Source: Salinivirgaceae bacterium
GTDB lineage: Bacteria; Bacteroidota; Bacteroidia; Bacteroidales; SZUA-534
Assembly: GCA_030620515.1 (NCBI GenBank)
Contig: JAUXEM010000006.1
Coordinates: 1 to 48,616, forward strand
Length of the DNA: 48,616 nt
Reading direction: 5' to 3'
The position numbers and the translations under genes are program-made. Under the pieces are notes generated by a model. That model was not told the DNA's origin. It saw nothing but the letters and a program-made list of their open reading frames with translations, and made no database searches. Positions 1 through 8,213 of this stretch are shown piece after piece. How positions within the stretch are numbered: the stretch's first letter is position 1; the number at the start of each line of letters is the position of its first letter.

Positions 1-1224
1 GGCTAAAACAATACCTACTATCCAAAAACGTATTACTATTTTAGCTTCGGGCATTCCCTTCATTTGAAAATGATGATGAAGCGGTGCCATTAAGAATATT
101 CGGCGTCCTTCGCCGTTTCTCTTTTTAGTATATTTAAAATATGCTACTTGCATCATTACCGATAAATTCTCCATTAAGAACACGCCGCATAACAAAGGAA
201 TTAGCATCTCTTTATGAATAATAATAGCGTAAACAGCAATTATACCACCAAGAGATAAACTGCCAGTATCACCCATAAATACTTGTGCAGGATATGAATT
301 GTACCATAAAAAGCCAATAGTAGCACCAATAAAGGCAGCAGCGAAAATAACCAGTTCACCCGTATGTGGAATAAACATTATATTCAAATAGTCGGCATAA
401 ATCATGTGACCCGACACATAGGCTAAAATTCCAAGAGTAGCACCCATAATAGCCGACGAACCTGTTGCTAAACCATCTAAGCCATCGGTCATGTTTGCTC
501 CATTCGAGACTGCCGTTATAATAAATATTACTACAATTATAAAAAGTATCCAGCCCCATTTTTGTGCTCTTTCTTTCCCAAGGAATTCAAAAATACCAGC
601 ATAATCGGCTTCGTTATTTTTAAAAAATGGAATAGTTGTTTTGGTCGATTTTACATCTATCACCTGATATTCTTCTTCCTCCTCAAGCTCTCCTTGTATA
701 TTGTCAACCACCTCAATATTACCATTGATTTTCACATCTTCGGCTCTTTCCCGAATAACCACATCGTTGCTTAAATAAAGGGTTACACCAACAATTAAAC
801 CAAGACCAATTTGACCTAGTATTTTAAATTTACCTGCTAAACCCTTTTTATCTTTTTTGAAAACTTTTATATAATCGTCCAAAAAGCCTATTAAACCTAA
901 CCATATGGTAGTTATTAGCATTAATATAACATATGTATTATCTAAGCGAGCGAATAAAAGTACTGGTATAATAATAGACAGAATTATTATTATGCCACCC
1001 ATAGTAGGCGTACCTTTCTTTTGCATTTGACCCTCTAAACCTAAATCGCGCACAACTTCACCTATCTGCTTTTTTTGTAACAACCTAATAATTTTTTTCC
1101 CAAACACCATGGAAATAAAAAGTGATGTTATTATGGCTAAACTAGATCGAAAAGATATATACTGGAACATTCCGGCTCCAGGCAGATTCATATCGTTTAA
1201 TAATTCAAATAGATAATATAACAT
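1..1224 (-). CDS. mraY: Phospho-N-acetylmuramoyl-pentapeptide transferase MraY, 3' end cut by window edge
   Basis: Integral inner-membrane enzyme that transfers phospho-MurNAc-pentapeptide from UDP to undecaprenyl phosphate, making lipid I. The frame opens with ATG at 1224, two bases after the murE stop, and stays open for 408 codons to the window edge. Visible family motifs are the aspartate pair in GFLDDYIK (D116, D117), [12 protein letters not shown] near residue 244, [10 protein letters not shown] and the late HHHFQ. Hydrophobic segments recur throughout. Residues about 158-215 form a long hydrophilic insert with an acidic run (ELEEEEEY); longer MraY loops are usual in Bacteroidota, but I cannot judge this one without an alignment. 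Last gene of the minus-strand dcw cluster within the window. Identity is secure; the C-terminus is missing. Confidence 0.95.
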   Translation of the reverse strand, partial: MLYYLFELLNDMNLPGAGMFQYISFRSSLAIITSLFISMVFGKKIIRLLQKKQIGEVVRDLGLEGQMQKKGTPTMGGIIIILSIIIPVLLFARLDNTYVILMLITTIWLGLIGFLDDYIKVFKKDKKGLAGKFKILGQIGLGLIVGVTLYLSNDVVIRERAEDVKINGNIEVVDNIQGELEEEEEYQVIDVKSTKTTIPFFKNNEADYAGIFEFLGKERAQKWGWILFIIVVIFIITAVSNGANMTDGLDGLATGSSAIMGATLGILAYVSGHMIYADYLNIMFIPHTGELVIFAAAFIGATIGFLWYNSYPAQVFMGDTGSLSLGGIIAVYAIIIHKEMLIPLLCGVFLMENLSVMMQVAYFKYTKKRNGEGRRIFLMAPLHHHFQMKGMPEAKIVIRFWIVGIVLA

Positions 1225-1226
1225 AA

Positions 1227-2684
1227 CTATGCTGTTTTAAATATTTCTTTAACTACTTCAATATCATCGAAATGATATTTCACACCATTTATTTCTTGAT
1301 AGTTTTCGTGTCCTTTTCCTGCAACTAAAATAATATCGCCAGGTTGAGCCAAGGCACATGCTGTTCGAATAGCTTCTTTCCTGTTGGTTATTGATAAAAG
1401 CTTAGAATTTAAAGGTTCTAAAACGCCTTTGCGCATATCACTAATAATGTCGTCAGGATTCTCGTTTCGCGGATTATCTGATGTTAATACCACATGATGA
1501 CTCAGCTTTGCAGCAATAGTAGCCATTATAGGGCGTTTGGATTTATCTCGGTTTCCTCCTGCACCAACTACGGTAATAATTTTATTGTCACCCTCGGAAA
1601 TTTGCTGAATGGTATTCAAAACATTATCCAGAGCATCAGGCGTATGTGCATAATCTATAATGGCAATTTTTCCATCTTTAGATATTATATACTCAAAACG
1701 ACCTTTAACTGTTTTTAAATTACTTAATACCTGAACTACCTCTTCTTGCTTTTGACCTAATTCAAGAGCTACACCATAAACAGCCAAAAGATTATAAGCA
1801 TTAAATCCACCAATAAATCTTGTCCAAATTTCAGTATTGTTAAACGAAACCAACATGCCATCTAAATGCGACTCTAAAACACGCCCATTATAATTTGCCA
1901 TTGATTTTAATGCGTAAGTCAGCTTGCGAGCTTTCGTATTCTGTAGCATTACAGTACCATTTCTATCATCGTTATTTACTAGGGCAAAAGCACTAGCAGG
2001 CAACTTATCGAAGAATAGTTTTTTAGCACTTATGTATTCTGAAAAAGTTTTATGATAATCTAAATGGTCTTGAGTAATATTTGTAAAGACCCCCCCAGCA
2101 AAAGTTAAGCCTGCTATTCGCTGTTGATGGGCTGCATGCGAACTTACTTCAATAAAGCAGTAATCGCATCCTACAGTAACCATTTCGGCTAGCATTTTAT
2201 TTAGTTCCACCGGATTTGGTGTAGTGTGTGTAGCATCGACAGCCACAGTATTAATATAATTACAAATTGTAGATAATAGTCCGGCTTTGTATCCTAAATT
2301 TAAGAACATTTGATACAACAAAGTTGCAATAGTAGTTTTGCCATTGGTCCCCGTTACTCCTACCAATTTTAATTTTGCTGATGGATGCCCATAAAATACC
2401 GAAGCCATAACTCCGACAGCATTTGCAGCATCTTCTACTTTTATATAGGTTATTTTATCGTTAATAATATTCGGTAAATTTTCACAAACAATTGCAGTAG
2501 CCCCCAATTCAATAGCCTTAGCAATAAAGTCATTACCATCAACCTGTGTTCCCTTAATAGCCACAAAAATATCGTTAGCCTTAATCGCACGAGAATCGAG
2601 CTGAATATTATTTACGCTTTTAGTTAAATCGCCCGAATTTTCGAGCACCTTAATTTCAGCTAATATGTTGCTTAGTTTGATCAC
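1227..2684 (-). CDS. murE: UDP-MurNAc-tripeptide synthetase MurE (meso-diaminopimelate type)
   Basis: Cytoplasmic ATP-dependent Mur ligase adding the third residue to UDP-MurNAc-L-Ala-D-Glu. It is 485 aa, the normal length. The ATP loop TGTNGKTT lies at residues 111-118, and the substrate-recognition motif is DNPR at 403-406, which in the family marks meso-diaminopimelate rather than lysine specificity. Predicted peptidoglycan is therefore the DAP type, as is usual for Bacteroidota. The start abuts the ftsI stop with no spacer, and mraY follows after 2 bases, so translation is probably coupled. The nearby GKGHENYQ segment is also typical of MurE. Confidence 0.96.
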   Translation of the reverse strand: MIKLSNILAEIKVLENSGDLTKSVNNIQLDSRAIKANDIFVAIKGTQVDGNDFIAKAIELGATAIVCENLPNIINDKITYIKVEDAANAVGVMASVFYGHPSAKLKLVGVTGTNGKTTIATLLYQMFLNLGYKAGLLSTICNYINTVAVDATHTTPNPVELNKMLAEMVTVGCDYCFIEVSSHAAHQQRIAGLTFAGGVFTNITQDHLDYHKTFSEYISAKKLFFDKLPASAFALVNNDDRNGTVMLQNTKARKLTYALKSMANYNGRVLESHLDGMLVSFNNTEIWTRFIGGFNAYNLLAVYGVALELGQKQEEVVQVLSNLKTVKGRFEYIISKDGKIAIIDYAHTPDALDNVLNTIQQISEGDNKIITVVGAGGNRDKSKRPIMATIAAKLSHHVVLTSDNPRNENPDDIISDMRKGVLEPLNSKLLSITNRKEAIRTACALAQPGDIILVAGKGHENYQEINGVKYHFDDIEVVKEIFKTA

Positions 2685-4796
2685 CTATATTAAGTTTAAT
2701 ACAATTCTGTCGCCTTTACGGAAAGGGGTATCGGGTTGTATTGATTGCTGCCCAACTGAACCTCTTCCTTTTATCACGACATTTAATCCTATATTTTCTA
2801 AAATATATAAAGCATCTTTGGCGCCCATTCCCTTTACATTGGGCACCGTTGCATTTTTTACATATCTGTTATTAAATTCAATTACAGTATCTTTTTTATG
2901 AGTAGAAATCCAATCGGAATTAGCTCCTAAATCTATATGATGAATGTTTAGTTGATTAAGAGCACTCACTAAATCTTTTTTGCTTCCATTTCTGGAATAG
3001 GGAGCTTCTTTATTTGCATTCTCTACCAAATAGGAATCTTTTTGAAGATCGATGCTAGTAGAATAAACCTTATCGGCAATTTCTTTAAATACCTGACCCG
3101 CCACTAGATTGCCATAGTACACGCCACTAGATGGTGCGTTAACAACAACAATGCAAGAATATTTAGGATTATCAGCCGGAAAGTAGCCAACAAATGTAGC
3201 CTGATAACTTGTACGCGATTGGTATTTATAACCATATTTTTGGTTGGCAATTTGTGCAGTTCCAGTTTTACCGGCAATCTTATAATTAGAATTCCTAAGG
3301 TTTTGAGCAGTACCATCAGTAACCACACCTTCCAACATTAACTTTGCTTTTTTTATGGTTGATTTAGAGCAAATAGTAGGATTAATAACTTGGGTTTTGA
3401 ACTCTTTCACAACTATTCCATGATCGGCAATAGCTTTAACAAAGCGAGGTTTCATCATTCTACCATTGTTGGCAACCGCATTATAAAAAGTTAATATCTG
3501 TAAAGGGGTTTGTTCTATTTCATAACCATAGCTTATTTGAGGCAATGAAATACCCGACCATAAAGTATCGTTAGGGAATTTTATATATGGCTTTCGTTCT
3601 CCTTTAATCTCCACACCTACTCTTTTAGTAAGAGACATGTTTTTTAAACGATTCACAAAACGCTCTTCTTTTCCGGTATAATACTGTGTTACAATTTTAG
3701 AAACACCCACATTACTAGACACTTCAAAAATTCTTTGCACTGTAATTTTTCCATGTCCGCCTTGCCGCGTATCTTTAACATCATGATCGTAATAACGCAT
3801 TACACCATTGCCTGTGTCAATACTGTCTCCAAGATCAATATAGCCATCTTCAAGAGCAACCATTAAAGAAGCCAGCTTAAAGGTTGAGCCAGGTTCGGTA
3901 CGCTCTGCAATTGCAAAATTGTATTGCTCTGAATAAAAGCCGTCCTTATTTTTAAGGTTTACAATAGCTTTAATATCCCCAGTTTCCACTTCCATTAGTA
4001 CAGCTGTACCGTGGCTTGCAGCATGCTTGCGCAATTGCTGTTTTAATGCTTGATGCGCTACATCTTGTAAATTAATATCTAGTGTTGTTATAATATCTTT
4101 CCCATTAATTGCTTCCACTTCACTTTCGTCAGAGATTGGCATCCAGTAATTACCGGCAATTCTCTGCTCCATTCGAACACCCTGCTCTCCTTTTAATTCA
4201 TCGTTAAAAGCGCCTTCTATCCCAACATCGGTTCCACCCTTATTTTCATAGCCAATAGTACGACTAGCCAAGGATACAAATGGTTTTATTCTTCGGTTCT
4301 CTTGTTTTATAATTAATCCGCCTTTAAACTGTCCCCTTCGTAATATTGGAAATGTTTTTAATTCTTTAAGTTGAATATAGTCAACACGACGCATAATTAG
4401 ATGATACCTATCGCCTTTATAGCGTGCACTAATCAGCTTGCGCTTATATTGGGTTGCTGTTTTATCTTTAAATAAACTTGATAAGCGGTAAGCTAATGAA
4501 TCTACATTTTTATTAAAATAAGCTTCGTTAAAACCAGGACAACGAGTATCCATACGAACTTCGTAGTATGGTACCGATGTGGCAAGTACACGACCGTCGG
4601 AAGCGCAAATATCGCCACGGTCGGGTTCAATAACTATTTTCCTTTGTGTATTTTCGTTTATGTCAACCCACTTATCATGTTCAACCACCTGCAGATACGC
4701 TACTTTACCAATAATTATAAGCGCAAAAGCTACAATTGCAATATATACAATGCTTAAGCGTATAACTATTTCCTTACGTATCTTATTATCATTCAT
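2685..4796 (-). CDS. ftsI: Division transpeptidase FtsI / PBP3 with C-terminal PASTA domain
   Basis: Septal D,D-transpeptidase (class B penicillin-binding protein) anchored in the inner membrane. It is 703 aa. A single membrane helix lies near residues 12-34, followed by the dimerisation/pedestal region. The penicillin-binding domain carries the active-site tetrad STFK (S304, K307), the SxN motif S360-S361-N362 and KTG at K510. Residues about 645-703 read as one PASTA domain (PNVKGMGAKDAL...). The start overlaps the end of ftsL by 8 bases. The length and PASTA tail fit Bacteroidota FtsI, which is longer than the E. coli protein. Confidence 0.95.
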   Translation of the reverse strand: MNDNKIRKEIVIRLSIVYIAIVAFALIIIGKVAYLQVVEHDKWVDINENTQRKIVIEPDRGDICASDGRVLATSVPYYEVRMDTRCPGFNEAYFNKNVDSLAYRLSSLFKDKTATQYKRKLISARYKGDRYHLIMRRVDYIQLKELKTFPILRRGQFKGGLIIKQENRRIKPFVSLASRTIGYENKGGTDVGIEGAFNDELKGEQGVRMEQRIAGNYWMPISDESEVEAINGKDIITTLDINLQDVAHQALKQQLRKHAASHGTAVLMEVETGDIKAIVNLKNKDGFYSEQYNFAIAERTEPGSTFKLASLMVALEDGYIDLGDSIDTGNGVMRYYDHDVKDTRQGGHGKITVQRIFEVSSNVGVSKIVTQYYTGKEERFVNRLKNMSLTKRVGVEIKGERKPYIKFPNDTLWSGISLPQISYGYEIEQTPLQILTFYNAVANNGRMMKPRFVKAIADHGIVVKEFKTQVINPTICSKSTIKKAKLMLEGVVTDGTAQNLRNSNYKIAGKTGTAQIANQKYGYKYQSRTSYQATFVGYFPADNPKYSCIVVVNAPSSGVYYGNLVAGQVFKEIADKVYSTSIDLQKDSYLVENANKEAPYSRNGSKKDLVSALNQLNIHHIDLGANSDWISTHKKDTVIEFNNRYVKNATVPNVKGMGAKDALYILENIGLNVVIKGRGSVGQQSIQPDTPFRKGDRIVLNLI

Positions 4797-5157
4797 CTTT
4801 AATGGTCAATTTACGTGGTGGCTCCACTGCTTCTTTTAAACCAAGTCCTCTCTGTTCAACCAAACGTGCTACTTCGCTCTGCTTACTTTTAAACATTAGC
4901 TTCGATGTAGAAGTAATGGCTTCAGCACGTAGCTCTTTTAGCTCATGTGATATATTTATTGTTTCGCGTAAAATTTTTTCGGCGTGATACCTATTGCCAA
5001 TGTAAATAACTGCAATTAGGGTAAGAAAAAAGATATAAGGAATTTGATTCAAGAATCCTTCATGGGTGAGGATACTCCCATCCATAACGTTGCGGAGCGG
5101 AGCTTTTGCTTCGCTCTTTTTTGTACTGTGCTTTATTTTTTTCCTTAATAACTTCAT
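4789..5157 (-). CDS. ftsL: FtsL-like cell-division membrane protein
   Basis: Small bitopic division protein of 122 aa. A basic cytoplasmic N-terminus of about 35 residues is followed by one hydrophobic helix (around residues 39-58) and a periplasmic stretch with heptad-like character (ILRETINISHELKELRAEA...). Its position directly upstream of ftsI, with an 8-base overlap, and its topology match the FtsL family of Bacteroidota, which recruits FtsI/FtsW at the septum. Primary sequence is poorly conserved in this family, so the assignment rests mostly on synteny and topology. Confidence 0.85.
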   Translation of the reverse strand: MKLLRKKIKHSTKKSEAKAPLRNVMDGSILTHEGFLNQIPYIFFLTLIAVIYIGNRYHAEKILRETINISHELKELRAEAITSTSKLMFKSKQSEVARLVEQRGLGLKEAVEPPRKLTIKDE

Positions 5158-5161
5158 ATAA

Positions 5162-5206
5162 AGTGCCTAGAGTACTTAAAGTGCCTAGAGTGAACTAGAG
5201 TACTTT
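5162..5206. repeat. Left repeat block flanking the S23 gene
   Basis: AGTGCCTAGAGT occurs at 5162-5173 and again, one base longer (AGTGCCTAGAGTG), at 5180-5192; a related CTAGAGTACTT word occurs near 5167 and 5195. The 13-mer at 5180-5192 is the exact reverse complement of 5613-5625 on the other side of the S23 gene, so the gene sits between inverted repeats. Confidence 0.8.
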
Positions 5207-5214
5207 GAGTGATT

Positions 5215-5574
5215 TTAGTTTTTTAAGTTTTTACCTATTGAAGTGAAAATTGCCAATAATTCGTTTGCTTCTTTATTGATTGCACTAATTTTCTCCTCTT
5301 TTAACCATTCTATTTCTTCAATTAATTCAAGCCAATAAACTGTTTCACTAGCTTCAGCTTCACAAATCTTTATCTTGTTTGCAAAATCAGCTTTACTTCT
5401 AGCCCTATTTGATTCACGATAATTAGCTCCAACACTAGTTCCCGATTTCGAAATCTGATTCTTTATAACTTTACTTTCAGTAGAATTTGGTAACAAAGAC
5501 GACAACTTAAGAATGCTAATAGCAAACTTTTTAGTTCTCAACTCTAACTCTTTTCCAAACTCTTTATTATTCAT
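5215..5574 (-). CDS. Four-helix bundle protein of the S23 / 23S rRNA intervening-sequence family
   Basis: Small, mostly helical protein of 119 aa with the recognisable family pattern: SLLPNSTESKVIKNQISKSGTSVGANYRESNRA followed by the acidic helix with KICEAEASETVYWLELIEE. This family was first met in intervening sequences within 23S rRNA genes and is common as a free-standing gene in Bacteroidota; its biochemical role is unknown, although it resembles the Avd accessory proteins of diversity-generating retroelements. It is not normally part of the dcw cluster. Here it lies between rsmH and ftsL, on the same strand, and is bracketed by 13-bp perfect inverted repeats, which suggests insertion as a small element. 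The reading frame is intact. Confidence 0.9.
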   Translation of the reverse strand: MNNKEFGKELELRTKKFAISILKLSSLLPNSTESKVIKNQISKSGTSVGANYRESNRARSKADFANKIKICEAEASETVYWLELIEEIEWLKEEKISAINKEANELLAIFTSIGKNLKN

Positions 5575-5612
5575 TTTTATTTATTTCTTTTTAACTCCAG
5601 TTCACTTTAGCG

Positions 5613-5625
5613 CACTCTAGGCACT
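5613..5625. repeat. Right inverted-repeat arm of the S23 element
   Basis: CACTCTAGGCACT here is the exact reverse complement of 5180-5192. Similarity continues imperfectly outward (GTTCACTTTAG here against CTAGAGTACTTT-type words on the left). In RNA the arms could pair and enclose the S23 gene. Confidence 0.8.
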
Positions 5626-5632
5626 CCAAACT

Positions 5633-6532
5633 TTAGTTTCTTACAGCAATTCTTAATTTTGCACTACGTGCACGGTTGTTTCGTTTAATCTCGGCTTCAT
5701 CAGGAATAATTATTTTCCTATTTACTGCTGTTAAAGGAACATCTACATTGCCATACAAATCTTTTTCAGGTTGCCCTTCGAACATTCCACTTCTTATAAA
5801 ATTCTTTACCAACCTATCTTCTAATGAGTGGTAAGTTATTACCGATAATCGCCCACCTGGCTTTAGTACATTAATAGAATGGTAAAGCATTTCTTGCAAA
5901 ACCTCCATTTCTTGGTTTACTTCAATGCGGATAGCCTGAAATACTTTTGCTAAATATTTAGATTGCATTTTTTGTGGTGTAATGGGTTCAATAACTTCTT
6001 TAAATTCGTTAATTGTGTTTATAGAACCTAATTGTCTAGCAGTATCAATAGCCGACACTAATCTGCCCACATTTTTTACTTCACCATAGGTGCGAAACAT
6101 CTTTTTAAGTAAATGCACCTCGTATTCGTTTATTACTTTTTTTGCAGTAAGTTCCGACTCCTGATTCATGCGCATATCTAACTCTGCGTCGAACCTAAAA
6201 GAGAATCCGCGTTGCTCAGCATCAAAATGATGACTGGAAACCCCCAAATCAGCTAGTATGCCATCTACTTGTGAAATCCCCTCGTAGCGTAAGTAATTCT
6301 GTAAATATTTAAAATTTCCTTGAATAAGGGTTAAGCGATCATCGTCCGCTTTATTGGCTATGGCATCAGAGTCTTGATCAAAGGCTATTAACCTGCCTTT
6401 ATCTAAACGCGAAAGAATTTCAGATGAGTGTCCACCGCCCCCATAGGTGCAGTCAACATATATACCATTAGGATTTATTGCAAGACCATCGACACTTTGA
6501 TGCAACAAGACAGGAATATGATAGTTGTCCAT
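5633..6532 (-). CDS. rsmH: 16S rRNA m4C1402 methyltransferase RsmH (MraW)
   Basis: S-adenosylmethionine-dependent methyltransferase modifying the N4 of cytidine 1402 of 16S rRNA at the ribosomal P site. It is 299 aa, the usual length. Features are the N-terminal HIPVLLHQSVDGL, the SAM loop YVDCTYGGGGHS near residues 26-37, ILADLGVSSHH, and the late SVITYHSLEDRLVKNF and NNRARSAKLR motifs. It overlaps the mraZ stop by a single base (TAATG arrangement). Second gene of the dcw transcript; the next gene is the inserted S23 gene rather than ftsL. Confidence 0.96.
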   Translation of the reverse strand: MDNYHIPVLLHQSVDGLAINPNGIYVDCTYGGGGHSSEILSRLDKGRLIAFDQDSDAIANKADDDRLTLIQGNFKYLQNYLRYEGISQVDGILADLGVSSHHFDAEQRGFSFRFDAELDMRMNQESELTAKKVINEYEVHLLKKMFRTYGEVKNVGRLVSAIDTARQLGSINTINEFKEVIEPITPQKMQSKYLAKVFQAIRIEVNQEMEVLQEMLYHSINVLKPGGRLSVITYHSLEDRLVKNFIRSGMFEGQPEKDLYGNVDVPLTAVNRKIIIPDEAEIKRNNRARSAKLRIAVRN

Positions 6533-6993
6533 TATTCCTCCTCATTTTTGGGTTTATTCATAATCTTCTCGGCCAAGGCAGCAAATTCCATTTCGTCCTC
6601 GTCCATTGTGTCGTACACCTCCTTAGCCCACATTTCAATTTTAGCATCTTGCCCCGAAAGCACAATTTCTTTGCTTATACCAGCTAAATTAAACAAACGT
6701 TTAGGTACCAAAAGACGACCATTATTATCGAGCGAAAGCTCAGCTGTACCACGTGAGTAACCGCGTAAAAAACGATTATGCTCTTTATTAAAAGGATTAA
6801 GCTGGTTACGGATATTTTCGTTTTGCGTTTTCCACTCTTGAGCGGTATAAATTACCAAGCAGTTTTCAAAAAGGTCTTTTTTTATTACAAAATGACCAGC
6901 ACCCTCAGCCAGCTGCTTTTTTAAAGCTGCTGGAAATAGAATTCTGCCTTTACTATCGACCTTACATGCGTGATCTCCAATAAAATTCGTCAT
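6532..6993 (-). CDS. mraZ: Transcriptional regulator MraZ
   Basis: DNA-binding regulator of the dcw cluster, with two SpoVT-AbrB-like swapped-hairpin halves. Both halves show their signature: KVDSKGRILFPAALKK near the N-terminus and LDNNGRLLVPKRLF in the middle. I chose the ATG at 6993 (MTNFIGDHACKVD, 153 aa, the family length) over a GTG at 7041, because the longer version has no family match and would begin inside the operator repeats at 7039-7071. It heads the minus-strand cluster and probably regulates its own promoter. The 3' end overlaps rsmH by one base. Confidence 0.94.
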   Translation of the reverse strand: MTNFIGDHACKVDSKGRILFPAALKKQLAEGAGHFVIKKDLFENCLVIYTAQEWKTQNENIRNQLNPFNKEHNRFLRGYSRGTAELSLDNNGRLLVPKRLFNLAGISKEIVLSGQDAKIEMWAKEVYDTMDEDEMEFAALAEKIMNKPKNEEE

Positions 6994-7038
6994 TTTTGTG
7001 CTTATAAAATTTAATAAGCAAAATAACAATTTTTTTAC

Positions 7039-7071
7039 CACTTTTTTACACTTGCTCCCACTTTTTTACAC
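7039..7071 (-). promoter_or_regulatory. MraZ operator: four GTG repeats at 10-bp spacing
   Basis: Read on the minus strand, GTG[T/G] occurs four times with exact 10-bp periodicity (plus-strand CAC at 7039, 7049, 7059, 7069), embedded in a perfect 14-bp direct repeat (7038-7051 and 7058-7071). Known MraZ boxes are likewise short G-rich repeats spaced one helical turn apart upstream of mraZ. The repeats begin 46 bp upstream of the mraZ ATG. A weak -7-like TTATTTTG lies between them and the gene (7026 to 7019). Confidence 0.8.
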
Positions 7072-7072
7072 C

Positions 7073-7112
7073 ATTGTTAATAACTCGCAATTATTTGAGC
7101 GATTGTTAATAA
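7073..7112. repeat. Direct repeat ATTGTTAATAA next to the MraZ operator
   Basis: ATTGTTAATAA occurs at 7073-7083 and 7102-7112, 29 bp apart, immediately upstream of the MraZ boxes. The role is unknown; it could be a second regulator site. The rest of the 7113-7420 gap is AT-rich, with no gene that I can see. Confidence 0.5.
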
Positions 7113-7420
7113 GTGGGGTAATTATGTTGGGTTGCTACAGAATAACGTAAGGCGTGGCGGCAAATATATATATACAACGGTACATCGGGCAATCCTCAAC
7201 GATAAATATTATATATTTATTGGTGTAAGCATAATGTGTAATTCACGCATATCCTAAATCCGAAAGTTGCAGCGCTACCATGTTGCATATGAAGGTTTTA
7301 ATAAGTTTTAGCATCTTTTAAATAAGTGGTATTATACCGCGATTATTGCCTAGTTTACAGAATATTACGCATTATACTTGTGGACATGAGTAATAATAAA
7401 ATACTTTATTTTAAAATAAA

Positions 7421-7452
7421 TTTCGTACTAAGCAGATAAAATAATAACTTTG
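7421..7452 (+). promoter_or_regulatory. Promoter of the cold-shock gene
   Basis: TAACTTTG at 7445-7452 is a perfect match to the Bacteroidota -7 element TAnnTTTG, with TTTC at 7421-7424 as a weak -33 element, 20 bp upstream. The predicted start near 7458 gives a short AT-rich 5' leader before the ATG at 7481. Confidence 0.65.
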
Positions 7453-7480
7453 CATCCTATTTAAATTTAAATTAATAATT

Positions 7481-7672
7481 ATGAGTAACGGAACGGTAAA
7501 ATTTTTTAACAACTCAAAAGGATTTGGATTCATTACACCTGATGATGGTAGTAAAGATGTGTTTGTACACCAAAATGGATTAACTGATGAGATAAGAGAA
7601 GGTGATAAAGTAAGCTATGAAGTTGAAGAAAGTCCAAAAGGATTGAACGCAATAAATGTTAGAGTAGAGTAA
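7481..7672 (+). CDS. Cold-shock domain protein (CspA family)
   Basis: Single-stranded nucleic-acid-binding beta-barrel of 63 aa, thought to act as an RNA chaperone. RNP1 is visible as KGFGFI (residues 13-18) and RNP2 as DVFVHQ (residues 26-31); the N-terminal [15 protein letters not shown] is diagnostic. Normal length is 63-70 aa. It has its own promoter and terminator and is therefore a monocistronic unit, divergent from the dcw cluster across a ~490-bp gap. Confidence 0.96.
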   Translation: MSNGTVKFFNNSKGFGFITPDDGSKDVFVHQNGLTDEIREGDKVSYEVEESPKGLNAINVRVE

Positions 7673-7701
7673 TACTGCTTTTTGACATCCTTACAAAATA
7701 T

Positions 7702-7730
7702 AAGCCTATCAGATTTGATAGGCTTTTTTT
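7702..7730 (+). terminator. Intrinsic terminator of the cold-shock gene
   Basis: Perfect 10-bp stem AAGCCTATCA / TGATAGGCTT with a 4-base loop (GATT), followed directly by a T tract to 7730. Confidence 0.92.
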
Positions 7731-8141
7731 AATTGCTAATTACCCTGTATTAAGGCTTTGTTTTATAATGTATTGACTGAAGTAGGCAAAGTTATTCTGT
7801 AAACATTATTACTGAACAAGCATATTGTGGTTCATTATTCTGGATCTAAAATTTATAGAAACTAAAGTAGTTGCAATAAAAATTGACTACCGTTAGGATA
7901 GTTTGTAGGGTATTAACCAATAACTTGATAATAAATGACAGCTATTTAAAATTACTTGAACGAATATTACATGTTATTAAGACAATTTATCTTAATAATA
8001 AACTCGAAGTCAAACGGCTGTTTTAGTTTCGCTTTTAAACATTTAAAGCATCTGTCGCAATAATCCAAAAGTTACTATCACAAAGGGCTTACACTTTTCT
8101 GCAGATTTAATTCTTCTCCCTAATGCCAAATTAATTAGTCG
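7731..8141. other. Gap without a recognisable gene
   Basis: About 410 bp of AT-rich sequence. The only structure seen is an AT-rich hairpin at 7974-7998, with perfect 9-bp arms TTATTAAGA / TCTTAATAA. A possible gatE promoter element, TATCTTTT (8187-8194, one mismatch to TAnnTTTG), lies just downstream of this gap. Confidence 0.6.
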
Positions 8142-8213
8142 TTGCTAATTCTTTGTTTTTTGCTTGGTAAACTTAATTATCCTATCTATCTTTTGCTTCA
8201 AATTAATACTATT

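Noticed and set aside
5162-5206. CRISPR-like repeat block next to the S23 gene
   Set aside because: Only two or three short degenerate copies with no regular spacers; inverted-repeat ends of a small element fit better.
6994-7041. N-terminal extension of MraZ from a GTG at 7041
   Set aside because: It adds 16 hydrophobic residues absent from the family and would start inside the GTG operator repeats; the ATG at 6993 gives the normal protein.
8142-8213. Upstream start for GatE adding 24 residues
   Set aside because: The added residues are hydrophobic with no family match, and a -7-like box lies within them; archaeal GatE proteins begin close to the IGFMSGLEVHQQL motif.
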